Assembly: GCF_003858455.1 (NCBI RefSeq)
Contig: NZ_RQZF01000009.1
Location: 62,001 to 126,000, forward strand
Origin: Schaalia canis
GTDB taxonomy: Bacteria; Actinomycetota; Actinomycetes; Actinomycetales; Actinomycetaceae
Direction of reading: 5' to 3'
Length of the DNA stretch: 64,000 nt
The number at the start of each line of letters is the position of its first letter. Within the stretch, counting starts at the first letter, position 1. The notes below the pieces were generated by a model. That model did no database searches. It was not told where the DNA came from and saw only the letters and a list, made by a program, of their open reading frames with translations. Positions 57,280-64,000 of this stretch are shown one piece after another. The position numbers were made by a program, and so were the translations under genes.

Positions 57280-58161
57280 TCAGTGACTTTCGACGGACAG
57301 CTTGATGTACACGGCTGAGAGGATCGTGAAGATGTAGGCCTGCAAGAAGGCCACGAAAATCTCAAAGACCGTCATAACAACCATGGCCAGGCCTGTGAGG
57401 GCCGCGACCGAGGTCATCGCATTGAGTTCAGACAGGAGAACGGCCGTACCAAAGTAGGACATGCCCAACAGGATGTGGCCGACGAGCATATTGCTCAAAA
57501 GACGCAGGGTGAGCGTCACAGGACGCACCACGAAGTTCGACAGGAACTCGATGGGCGTGATGATCAGGTACATGAGTGCGGGAAGACCTGAAGGCATGAG
57601 CTGAGACTTGAAGAAGTGCCCCGCGCCCTGCGCGCGAATACCCGCACCAATGAAGGTGATGTAGGTGAAGAGGGCGAACATCATCGGCACTGCAACTACA
57701 GAAGTAGCAGCGATATTAATACCGGGAAGAATGCCCGAGATGTTCATGAAGAGAATGCCCATGAAGGCCATGGCCAGGTAGGGCGCGTAGCGGCGTCCAA
57801 GCTTGGGGCCTAGCATTTCCACGGCGATGTTGCCTCGAATGAACTCTGCGATGAGTTCCATCATTGCCTGGCCGCGACCAGGCACAAGGCTGAGGTTGCG
57901 CACGGCAAGAAGAGCAACAACGCAGAGGAGGCCGCCCATAATGAAGCGTGCAAGGGTCAGGCGATTGAACTCAAAGAGCGTGCCTTCACCAAAGATGGCT
58001 GCCGGGAAGAAATCACCGATGCCCGGAGCGTGTGGAGCCTGTGTGAAAGCAGGAATGGCCGTGAGAGCCAGAACAGCCAGGATCAGTGCCAAGACCACCC
58101 AGTACCAGAGGGGGGTGCGGTAGGCGCGGGTTGACTCAGCCTCGGTCGTGGTGATCGTCAA
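57280..58161 (-). CDS. atpB: ATP synthase a subunit
   Basis: The 293-residue membrane subunit has the VRPVTLTLRLLSNMLVGH helix with the essential arginine and the C-terminal FEIFVAFLQAYIFTILSAVYI helix. The start is a TTG at 58161 with GGAAGGA upstream. It is the first gene of the ATP synthase proper. Confidence 0.95.
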   Translation of the reverse strand: MTITTTEAESTRAYRTPLWYWVVLALILAVLALTAIPAFTQAPHAPGIGDFFPAAIFGEGTLFEFNRLTLARFIMGGLLCVVALLAVRNLSLVPGRGQAMMELIAEFIRGNIAVEMLGPKLGRRYAPYLAMAFMGILFMNISGILPGINIAATSVVAVPMMFALFTYITFIGAGIRAQGAGHFFKSQLMPSGLPALMYLIITPIEFLSNFVVRPVTLTLRLLSNMLVGHILLGMSYFGTAVLLSELNAMTSVAALTGLAMVVMTVFEIFVAFLQAYIFTILSAVYIKLSVESH

Positions 58162-58284
58162 CAGGGTATCCTTCCGGACTCTTCAGGCGTCGATGACTGA
58201 CGGCGTAACTACAAGGGCGAAAATAACAGCCAGAGATAACTGTACCAGTCCCGTCAAGGGTTCTGGATGCCATCTCATTGAATG

Positions 58285-58782
58285 TTAGTGGGACGTGTCC
58301 AACGGCACGACGTTGAGGATGCGCGCGCGGCTCAACATCCACACTTCAGCAAGAGTTGACAGCAGGATCATGATGATGAGAGCGACCCCAATAATGCGCA
58401 CCTCGGCGCCCGCCAAGCGCCCTCCGATAAGGGAAAAGGCAACAATCAAAATCCGACCAAGGTAGCCAATCCCCAGCCATGCGGGCAGTGATGCCTGCGC
58501 AGCGTTGAATACACGTTTCACAATGCCAACAGAAAAGAAAGCCATTGCTGCCACGGATGCCATTGCCCAAAGGCCGGTCAACCCCCTCAGATCAGATGAG
58601 GCCACCATCATCCACACGCCGATGCCCAGTATGACCAGCGCCCCCAGCACAAGGGTAACGACCCGGATTCTCTCTCCGGCACGCTGAAGCGCAGGATTCC
58701 CATGCGTCACCGGCCGGTTCTCATATTCCGCAGACTGTGCCTCATCTACGGCATGGCCCTTATTCATGGGGGTGTCGTTCAT
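58285..58782 (-). CDS. AtpI-like small membrane protein
   Basis: The 165-residue protein has a polar N-terminus of about 35 residues, then four predicted transmembrane helices. It occupies the place of AtpI, upstream of atpB, but its sequence is divergent. The ATG at 58782 has AAAGGAC upstream and lies within the end of the wecA-like gene (23-base overlap). AtpI proteins help assemble the c ring or carry Mg2+; the role here is inferred from position only. Confidence 0.7.
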   Translation of the reverse strand: MNDTPMNKGHAVDEAQSAEYENRPVTHGNPALQRAGERIRVVTLVLGALVILGIGVWMMVASSDLRGLTGLWAMASVAAMAFFSVGIVKRVFNAAQASLPAWLGIGYLGRILIVAFSLIGGRLAGAEVRIIGVALIIMILLSTLAEVWMLSRARILNVVPLDTSH

Positions 58783-59902
58783 GTCCGTCCTTTCCATGTG
58801 CGGCAGCTTTGCGCGCAGCCTCTCGCATCCAGGGAAACTCAGCAATGGTCAGAATCAAGACCACGACTAGCGTTGGCAAGGACACTAAGGCGACGCGATG
58901 CCAGGGATAGTTCAAAAGAGCCACCGCTGACAGTGACACCTGGGCTGTCCACAGCCACAGAATCGCCACCACTCCTCGGTGCCCATGCCCGCGAGCAAGC
59001 AGTCGGTCATGGAAATGTGAACGATCCGCGTGGAAGGGACTTTTTCCATTCTTCAAGCGGATCAGTGAAGTGGCGATTAAATCTCCCATAGGCACAACAA
59101 TCACCGACAGGGGCAACAGCACAGGAAGTAAACCGACAAGGAGCTGTTGATCGCCCAACACGGAAGGATCAATCTGGCCGGTGACAATAATCGCCGCCGA
59201 TGCGAGGATCAAGCCGAGGGTTTCAGCTCCACCCCCCATCATGATGGACGAGGGATGGAAGTTGAACCATAGGAACCCACCGCACACTCCCACCAATGTG
59301 ATGACAACAAGGGAAGCAGTGGTGGCATAGGTTGCTGCGCCAGCTTTGACGGAGAGCGAATACGAGTAAATAAAGAAAGACATGGCACCGATGCCTACAG
59401 TGCCGGCGGCTAAACCATCCAGGCCATCAATAAAGTTCACCGCGTTAATAATTGCAACGACCACAAGCAAGGTGAGGACAAGCGATAAGCGCGAAGAGCC
59501 AATCGTGATACCAAAGATTGGGAAGCTCACGAGCTGCACGCCCGAAAGGGCCATTAATCCGGTGATGAGGATTTGTCCCGAGAGTTTCGTCAACCAATCA
59601 AGCTCAATGACATCGTCAACGACCCCCAGCACTGACATGGCTGCCGCTCCACCCATCACAGCCCAGGGGACGGAGGTAGAGAACACGGGTGCCATGTAGG
59701 GAATGGTGGAAGCAATAAGCATCGCGATAAGGAAACCAATAGTCATGGCGATGCCGCCCAGGCGAGGGATGGGGATGCTTTGAATGTCTCGGGAGCGAAG
59801 TTTCGGGACGATTCCCCAGTGCAAGCATGCGAAGCGGACAATGGGCGTCACCAGCACGGTGATCCCCATTGCCAGCAGCATGAGCAGCAGGTAGACCTTC
59901 AC
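58760..59902 (-). CDS. WecA/TagO-type undecaprenyl-phosphate GlcNAc-1-P transferase
   Basis: The 380-residue protein has 10-11 transmembrane helices and the MraY/WecA motifs: VVDDVIELDW, NAVNFIDGLDGLAAG and the C-terminal His-rich DRSHFHDRLLARGHGHRG loop of the WecA/TagO branch. It starts lipid-linked glycan synthesis for wall polymers. It lies between tsaC and the atp operon, an order common in actinobacteria. Confidence 0.92.
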   Translation of the reverse strand: MKVYLLLMLLAMGITVLVTPIVRFACLHWGIVPKLRSRDIQSIPIPRLGGIAMTIGFLIAMLIASTIPYMAPVFSTSVPWAVMGGAAAMSVLGVVDDVIELDWLTKLSGQILITGLMALSGVQLVSFPIFGITIGSSRLSLVLTLLVVVAIINAVNFIDGLDGLAAGTVGIGAMSFFIYSYSLSVKAGAATYATTASLVVITLVGVCGGFLWFNFHPSSIMMGGGAETLGLILASAAIIVTGQIDPSVLGDQQLLVGLLPVLLPLSVIVVPMGDLIATSLIRLKNGKSPFHADRSHFHDRLLARGHGHRGVVAILWLWTAQVSLSAVALLNYPWHRVALVSLPTLVVVLILTIAEFPWMREAARKAAAHGKDGHERHPHE

Positions 59903-59965
59903 GTCCTGCGGATCCTCTCGACCTTGGCCTTCTTTGTGCCCTCAGTAGCGCAGTGATGCTTCGCG

Positions 59966-60616
59966 TTACGAGGCCGGCGGAGCAATAACGATGCCAGCCG
60001 TCTGGCTGAGCTCTTCTAAGGATAGAGCCCCCACGCGCAGAGCACGCGCCTGCCCGTGGGCGAGGTCAATGATTGACGAGGCCGTTCCGACTCTCGATTG
60101 TCCTCCATCAACGTAGGCGTCAACGCGGTCGGCGAAGTATCCTCGCGCTTCGTCAATGGAGATGGCAGGGGGATTTCCCGTGGTGTTTGCTGACGTCACA
60201 GCCATCGGACCGGTGGCGGCAAGGAGGGCGAGGGTGGCCTCGTGGTCAGGCATGCGCACCGCGAGGGTTCCATTCGTCTCCCCCAGGTCCCACCCCAGGT
60301 CGGGGCGAGCTTCAAGGATGAGGGTCAGACCTCCCGGCCAGTAGGCCTCTGCCAGGCGGTAGGCCGCTTCGGGCACATTGACGCACAGCTCGTCAATGCT
60401 CGCTGCAGTAGGCACGAGCACGGGGGGCGGCATCTGACGATCTCGTCCCTTGGCGGCAAGCAGGCGGGTGATTGCCTCTGGACGAGTAGCAATCGTGCCG
60501 ATGCCGTAAACCGTGTCGGTTGGCAACACAATTACCCCTCCCTCACGGACGAGGGCGGCAAGGGAGTGGCAGTCGGCATCGGCAAGGCCGCTGTGTGCAT
60601 CGTAGTTCAGGCTCAT
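59966..60616 (-). CDS. tsaC: L-threonylcarbamoyladenylate synthase
   Basis: The 216-residue YrdC-domain protein makes threonylcarbamoyl-AMP for t6A37 in tRNAs. The LPTDTVYGIGT motif (about residues 36-46), the KGRDRQMPPPVLV segment and the TSANTTGNPPA loop are present. The start overlaps the prmC stop by four bases. Confidence 0.95.
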   Translation of the reverse strand: MSLNYDAHSGLADADCHSLAALVREGGVIVLPTDTVYGIGTIATRPEAITRLLAAKGRDRQMPPPVLVPTAASIDELCVNVPEAAYRLAEAYWPGGLTLILEARPDLGWDLGETNGTLAVRMPDHEATLALLAATGPMAVTSANTTGNPPAISIDEARGYFADRVDAYVDGGQSRVGTASSIIDLAHGQARALRVGALSLEELSQTAGIVIAPPAS

Positions 60617-61578
60617 TCGTCTTCCTGGAGACTCTCAGTAGGAGGCATGGTAGTGGCTAGGGGGGCTCGGGCGATGAGCATGCGGTCGGCGCCCGACAGA
60701 TCCTGGGCAGTGCGAACGTCGCGGAATCCTGCAGCCAGGGCGACCTCACGAAGCTGTTGGGATTGTTTCTCGGCATGCTCCATGACGAGCAGGCCCCCTT
60801 TGTCTGTGTCTGTGCTCGGCCTCAACAGATGTGCTGCACGGTGAATAATGCCCCGAGGGATCACCATGCCGTCCTCTCCCCCACCGTAGAGGGCTTCTGG
60901 CGGGTCAGCAAGAGCCTCGGGTTGGGTAACGTCAGCCAGGGGAACGTAGGGCGGGTTGGCAACGACCACGTCCACACGCCCGTCAAGTTCAGTCAATGCG
61001 GTGGTGGCGTCCCCTTTCACGAGGGTGACGCGCCCCGGAGCCAGACGCTCACAATTCAACTGAGCCAGGGCGTAGGCCTCGTCCATCAGTTCAACGGCAT
61101 ACACGCGACTGGTTGGGACTTCGGTAGCTAGGGCGAGCGCAATCGCCCCCGACCCCGTGCACAGGTCAATAACAAGAGGCCCAGCACTGTGTTGCGAACG
61201 CGAGCGAGCAAGAGTTTCTGCCTCGTCAATGGCGTATTGGGCGACCATTTCTGTTTCAGGGCGGGCGATAAACACACCTGGGCGGGCTTCCAAAGTGAGG
61301 GCACGGAACCACATGCGCCCCACGATATGTTGGAGAGGCTCGTGGTGTCGGCGTCGCGCAATCGCGCTACGGTAACGTTCAGCCGCGTGTGCGCCAATAA
61401 CTGAGGGAACCTGCCAGAAGCTATCAACGCCACACACCCACTCCATGAGCGTGCGCGCATCCATGACAGGATTAGCGCCCTCTAAGCCGCCTAAGCGTTC
61501 ACTACCCCAGGCGACTAGCTCGGCAACAGTGAACTCATGGCTAGCGGGTGTGGAAAACCCTGCGGGCGTGAGGGTCAC
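60613..61578 (-). CDS. prmC: Peptide chain release factor N5-glutamine methyltransferase
   Basis: The 321-residue SAM-dependent enzyme methylates the Gln of the GGQ motif in release factors. The SAM site is [13 protein letters not shown] and the substrate motif [10 protein letters not shown]. It overlaps the prfA gene, which encodes its substrate RF1, by four bases. Confidence 0.95.
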   Translation of the reverse strand: MTLTPAGFSTPASHEFTVAELVAWGSERLGGLEGANPVMDARTLMEWVCGVDSFWQVPSVIGAHAAERYRSAIARRRHHEPLQHIVGRMWFRALTLEARPGVFIARPETEMVAQYAIDEAETLARSRSQHSAGPLVIDLCTGSGAIALALATEVPTSRVYAVELMDEAYALAQLNCERLAPGRVTLVKGDATTALTELDGRVDVVVANPPYVPLADVTQPEALADPPEALYGGGEDGMVIPRGIIHRAAHLLRPSTDTDKGGLLVMEHAEKQSQQLREVALAAGFRDVRTAQDLSGADRMLIARAPLATTMPPTESLQEDE

Positions 61579-62672
61579 GCCCCACCTGCCTGAGCGAGGC
61601 GTGCGGCCTCGTCCGCCTCAATCGCAGAGGCAATAACCGGCCCTAATGCACCGTTGAGCACCTGATCGAGATTATGCGCTTTGAATCCCGTCCGATGATC
61701 GGCAATACGGTTCTCAGGGAAGTTGTAGGTGCGGATGCGTTCTGAACGGTCCACCGTTCGCACCTGAGACAAACGCTGAGCGCTGGCCTCCGCCTCACGC
61801 TTGGCTTTCGCCTCGGCTGCTAAACGAGAGGCAAGCACACGCAAGGCAGCCTCTTTGTTTTGCAACTGAGATTTCTCATTTTGCATGGAAACAACAATGC
61901 CGGTCGGCAAGTGTGTGATGCGCACAGCCGAATCAGTGGTGTTCACGGACTGTCCGCCAGGGCCAGAGGAGCGATAGACGTCAATGCGTAGATCGTTAGG
62001 GTCAATGACGACCGTGTCATCCGTGTCAATCTCAGGCATGACGAAAACACCTGCGGCAGAGGTGTGAATTCGGCCAGATGATTCGGTCACGGGGATTCTC
62101 TGAACGCGGTGGACGCCGCCTTCGTATTTGAGGTGAGCCCATACGCCTTCTTCAGGCGAGGGGGTGCCCTTTGCGCGAATTGCTAGGGTGATGTCTTTGT
62201 ATCCGCCCAGTTCCGTGTGGGTGGCGGAAAGCTCCGTCACGCTCCATCCCTTGGATTCAGCGTAGCGGGCATACATGCGTGCCAAGTCGGAGGCAAAGAG
62301 GGCGGATTCGTCGCCACCTTCCCCGGCTTTGACCTCAACGATGGCATCGCAGGCGTCGTCAGGGTCGCGGGGAATGAGGATCGTGCGTAGGGCTGAGTGA
62401 GCCTGGGCAAGTTCTTCTTCAAGCGAGGGGATTTCCTCTGCGAAAGAGGGATCCTCTTGGGCAAGTTCGCGTGCGGCGTCGAGGTCCTCTGCGGCGCTTG
62501 AGTAACGCTGGTAGGCGGCGTTAATCCGCCCGAGTTCAGCAAATCGCCGTCCAACGGAGCGTGCTCGGGAGGGGTCGGCGTGCAGAGCAGGATCAGCCAT
62601 CTGGGCTTCAACTTGCGCGTACTCTTCCAACAATGGTTCGAGGGCAGCGAATTCAGTTCCGACGTGTGACAC
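61575..62672 (-). CDS. prfA: Peptide chain release factor 1
   Basis: The 365-residue class 1 release factor reads UAA and UAG. The GGQ motif lies in [17 protein letters not shown], and the coiled-coil N-terminal domain is of normal length. It is the first gene of a tightly overlapping prfA-prmC-tsaC group. Confidence 0.96.
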   Translation of the reverse strand: MSHVGTEFAALEPLLEEYAQVEAQMADPALHADPSRARSVGRRFAELGRINAAYQRYSSAAEDLDAARELAQEDPSFAEEIPSLEEELAQAHSALRTILIPRDPDDACDAIVEVKAGEGGDESALFASDLARMYARYAESKGWSVTELSATHTELGGYKDITLAIRAKGTPSPEEGVWAHLKYEGGVHRVQRIPVTESSGRIHTSAAGVFVMPEIDTDDTVVIDPNDLRIDVYRSSGPGGQSVNTTDSAVRITHLPTGIVVSMQNEKSQLQNKEAALRVLASRLAAEAKAKREAEASAQRLSQVRTVDRSERIRTYNFPENRIADHRTGFKAHNLDQVLNGALGPVIASAIEADEAARLAQAGGA

Positions 62673-62715
62673 GCGAGGCTCCTTGGTGATGGGGACGAGG
62701 CTGGAAGTGACACAA

Positions 62716-62748
62716 CGGCGCCGGTGGTCGCAGTGACCACCGGCGCCG
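62716..62748 (-). terminator. Terminator of rpmE
   Basis: Perfect 14-bp GC-rich arms CGGCGCCGGTGGTC (62716-62729) and inverse (62735-62748) with a 5-base loop; TTGTGT follows on the minus strand. Confidence 0.85.
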
Positions 62749-62758
62749 AAGGAAAGCG

Positions 62759-62971
62759 TTACTTAACGCGCTTGCCGTAGCGAGCCTCGAAGCGAGCGAC
62801 ACGGCCGCCGGTGTCGAGGATCTTCTGCTTGCCGGTGTAGAAGGGGTGGCAAGCGGAGCACACGTCAACGCGCATCTCACCGGAAGTAATGGTGGAGCGG
62901 GTCTGGAAAGCGTTACCGCAGGTGCAGGTGACGTTGGTGTCAACGTACTCGGGGTGGATACCCTGCTTCAT
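62759..62971 (-). CDS. rpmE: 50S ribosomal protein L31 (zinc form)
   Basis: The 70-residue protein begins [10 protein letters not shown] and has the four cysteines Cys16, Cys18, Cys38 and Cys41 of the zinc-binding C+ form of L31. AAGGAG lies six bases before the ATG. The paired C-minus form (RpmE2/YkgM) is not in the window. Confidence 0.97.
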   Translation of the reverse strand: MKQGIHPEYVDTNVTCTCGNAFQTRSTITSGEMRVDVCSACHPFYTGKQKILDTGGRVARFEARYGKRVK

Positions 62972-63122
62972 GGTTTTCTCCTTAGGAATTCGAGGGCGCT
63001 GGGTCCTTTGGGGATTGGTCTCAAAGGTGAACCAGAACCGAGAAGTAATTTTGCCACTAAAGGGGTGATCTCGTCCATGTCAACCCAGGCGCCAGGCCGT
63101 GACATGCCCGACATCGTCCCTT

Positions 63123-63157
63123 GGAGGGGGCATGGTCTTTCGAGGATATCCCCCTCC
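63123..63157 (-). terminator. Weak hairpin after the TPM-like gene
   Basis: GGAGGGGG (63123-63130) and CCCCCTCC (63150-63157) form an 8-bp stem with a 19-base loop, 46 bases after the stop codon of the leftward gene. Confidence 0.35.
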
Positions 63158-63202
63158 TCCCCCGGCCGTCCGCGCACAGGCAGCAGAAATGACCCGGAAT
63201 GG

Positions 63203-64000
63203 TCACAGTTCCTGCGTCAGCGCACGCCCTTGGGCTGCAATATTTGCCGACCTTTCCTTCAAATCCACCAGCGTTGACATTGTTGCAGGAGAGTACGCCG
63301 CCACACCATCAAGTGTGATGTTGGCGCACCGCGCGCCAAGATCGTCGGTGTCACGCCGGTGGTCATTCACGCGCGCTACCAGACGAGGGTACTCAGCCGG
63401 ATCAACAGTCTGGGCATCCAGGGCAGCGACAACCCTGTCATAGCTGCTCCGAGCGACAGCAAGATCAGCGTAGATCTCATCACGTAGGGCAAGATTTCGC
63501 GCTTTCCGGCGCACAATCATCGCGCATCCAAGAATCGTCAGAACGATGAAGAGTACGCCCACAAAGTCAAGCATGGTGCCACCGCTTCGGCGGCCGCCCT
63601 TCCAATCAATAGTGGGCGAAATATCGCGGGCGATCATGGTGATGTTCTCTTCGGTGAGTGCCGCTGAGGGCTTAATAAGAAACTCGCCGGAACCACCAGG
63701 GAGAGAAAAATATCCCTGCTTCAGGCTATTCCCCAGGGCATAGGCGTATTCGCCGCTGCCAGGGCGGGCACTGATAAGGAGAGTCATACCGTTCAGGTAG
63801 GGAGAGTTTCTTCCTTCAAGAAATGACTGATCCGCAGTATGCCTGCCATATTCCAAGGCGGCTTCTTGGAGGGGACGGGAAGTGTCGGGGTTGAGAATGA
63901 CAACTGCTACGCGAACCCCCTGCGCTCTGAAGCGAAGTCGTTCTAATTCTTCCGTCAAAGACTGCTCGTCCACACTGCCGGTTTCATCTTCAATAGTGAC
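63203..64000 (-). CDS. TPM/DUF5129-like membrane protein (start beyond window)
   Basis: The frame stays open to the last base (VTIEDETG before the GTG at 63973), so the N-terminus, probably with a signal peptide, lies outside the window. The visible 265 residues contain a TPM-like segment (DEQSLTEELERLRFRAQGVRVAVVIL), one transmembrane helix (about 50 percent through, DFVGVLFIVLTILGCAMIV) and a helical cytoplasmic C-terminal domain. This layout fits actinobacterial DUF5129 proteins of unknown function. The family call is tentative. Confidence 0.6.
   Translation of the reverse strand, partial: VTIEDETGSVDEQSLTEELERLRFRAQGVRVAVVILNPDTSRPLQEAALEYGRHTADQSFLEGRNSPYLNGMTLLISARPGSGEYAYALGNSLKQGYFSLPGGSGEFLIKPSAALTEENITMIARDISPTIDWKGGRRSGGTMLDFVGVLFIVLTILGCAMIVRRKARNLALRDEIYADLAVARSSYDRVVAALDAQTVDPAEYPRLVARVNDHRRDTDDLGARCANITLDGVAAYSPATMSTLVDLKERSANIAAQGRALTQEL

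Overview
The window looks like a stretch of chromosome from an actinobacterium of the Actinomyces/Schaalia type (Actinomycetaceae). The evidence is moderately high GC, a NucS mismatch endonuclease, the GlgE maltosyltransferase route, a Cys-free L32, the rpmE-prfA-prmC-tsaC-wecA-atp gene order with a DUF2550 gene and nucS after atpC, and many start codons that sit 6-7 bases behind a TANNNT -10 box (leaderless transcripts). Genus-level placement is inference. No insertion sequence, prophage or CRISPR array was seen; most of the window is ordinary, tightly packed chromosome.

Layout. 1-5.9 kb: edge fragment, flotillin, rpmF, YigZ-family protein, cysK-cysE, a GNAT enzyme. 6-13.9 kb: Nei-type glycosylase, leuS, HIT protein, a DtxR/MntR regulator, two identical tRNA-Lys(CTT) genes, an EcsC/SMR-exporter pair, a Bcp peroxiredoxin. 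14-20.6 kb: AI-2E-family permease, a second DtxR/MntR paralogue, then nrdI-nrdE-nrdF and a flavin reductase-like gene. 20.6-23.5 kb: a divergent module of NrtR-type Nudix regulator, SPFH protein and NAD-kinase-like protein around two palindromic operators, then tRNA-Leu(TAG). 23.6-28.6 kb: formate/nitrite channel and the etfB-etfA-cysteine desulfurase-mnmA operon. 28.8-38.6 kb: glgX, trpS, a serine hydrolase, a VIT-family transporter, glgE-glgB. 38.8-43.2 kb: a five-gene envelope/export cassette with two paralogous lipoproteins. 43.2-47 kb: a membrane protein, lipoprotein and YbbN-type co-chaperone operon. 47.1-51.2 kb: nagA, an AlkZ-like winged-helix protein, nucS, DUF2550. 51.2-63 kb: the ATP synthase operon preceded by rpmE, prfA, prmC, tsaC and wecA. 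The window ends inside a gene for a TPM/DUF5129-like membrane protein.

Two points stand out. First, the small RNR subunit encoded at 18788-19813 has Gln, Ser and Lys in place of three of the four carboxylate metal ligands (residues 120, 180, 214), while the radical Tyr127 and both His ligands remain. This is the signature of the metal-free, DOPA-radical class Ie RNR (QSK variant), and it lies with NrdI and a flavin reductase-like gene. Second, the NrtR/SPFH/NADK-like module at 20.6-23.3 kb has an intact Nudix box, two matching palindromes in its divergent promoter and a divergent NAD-kinase-like enzyme. It is a good candidate for an undescribed NAD(H)- or ADP-ribose-responsive membrane-linked system. 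The paired Mn-type DtxR regulators around a metal-independent RNR fit a lifestyle under metal limitation and oxidative stress, but that link is inference.
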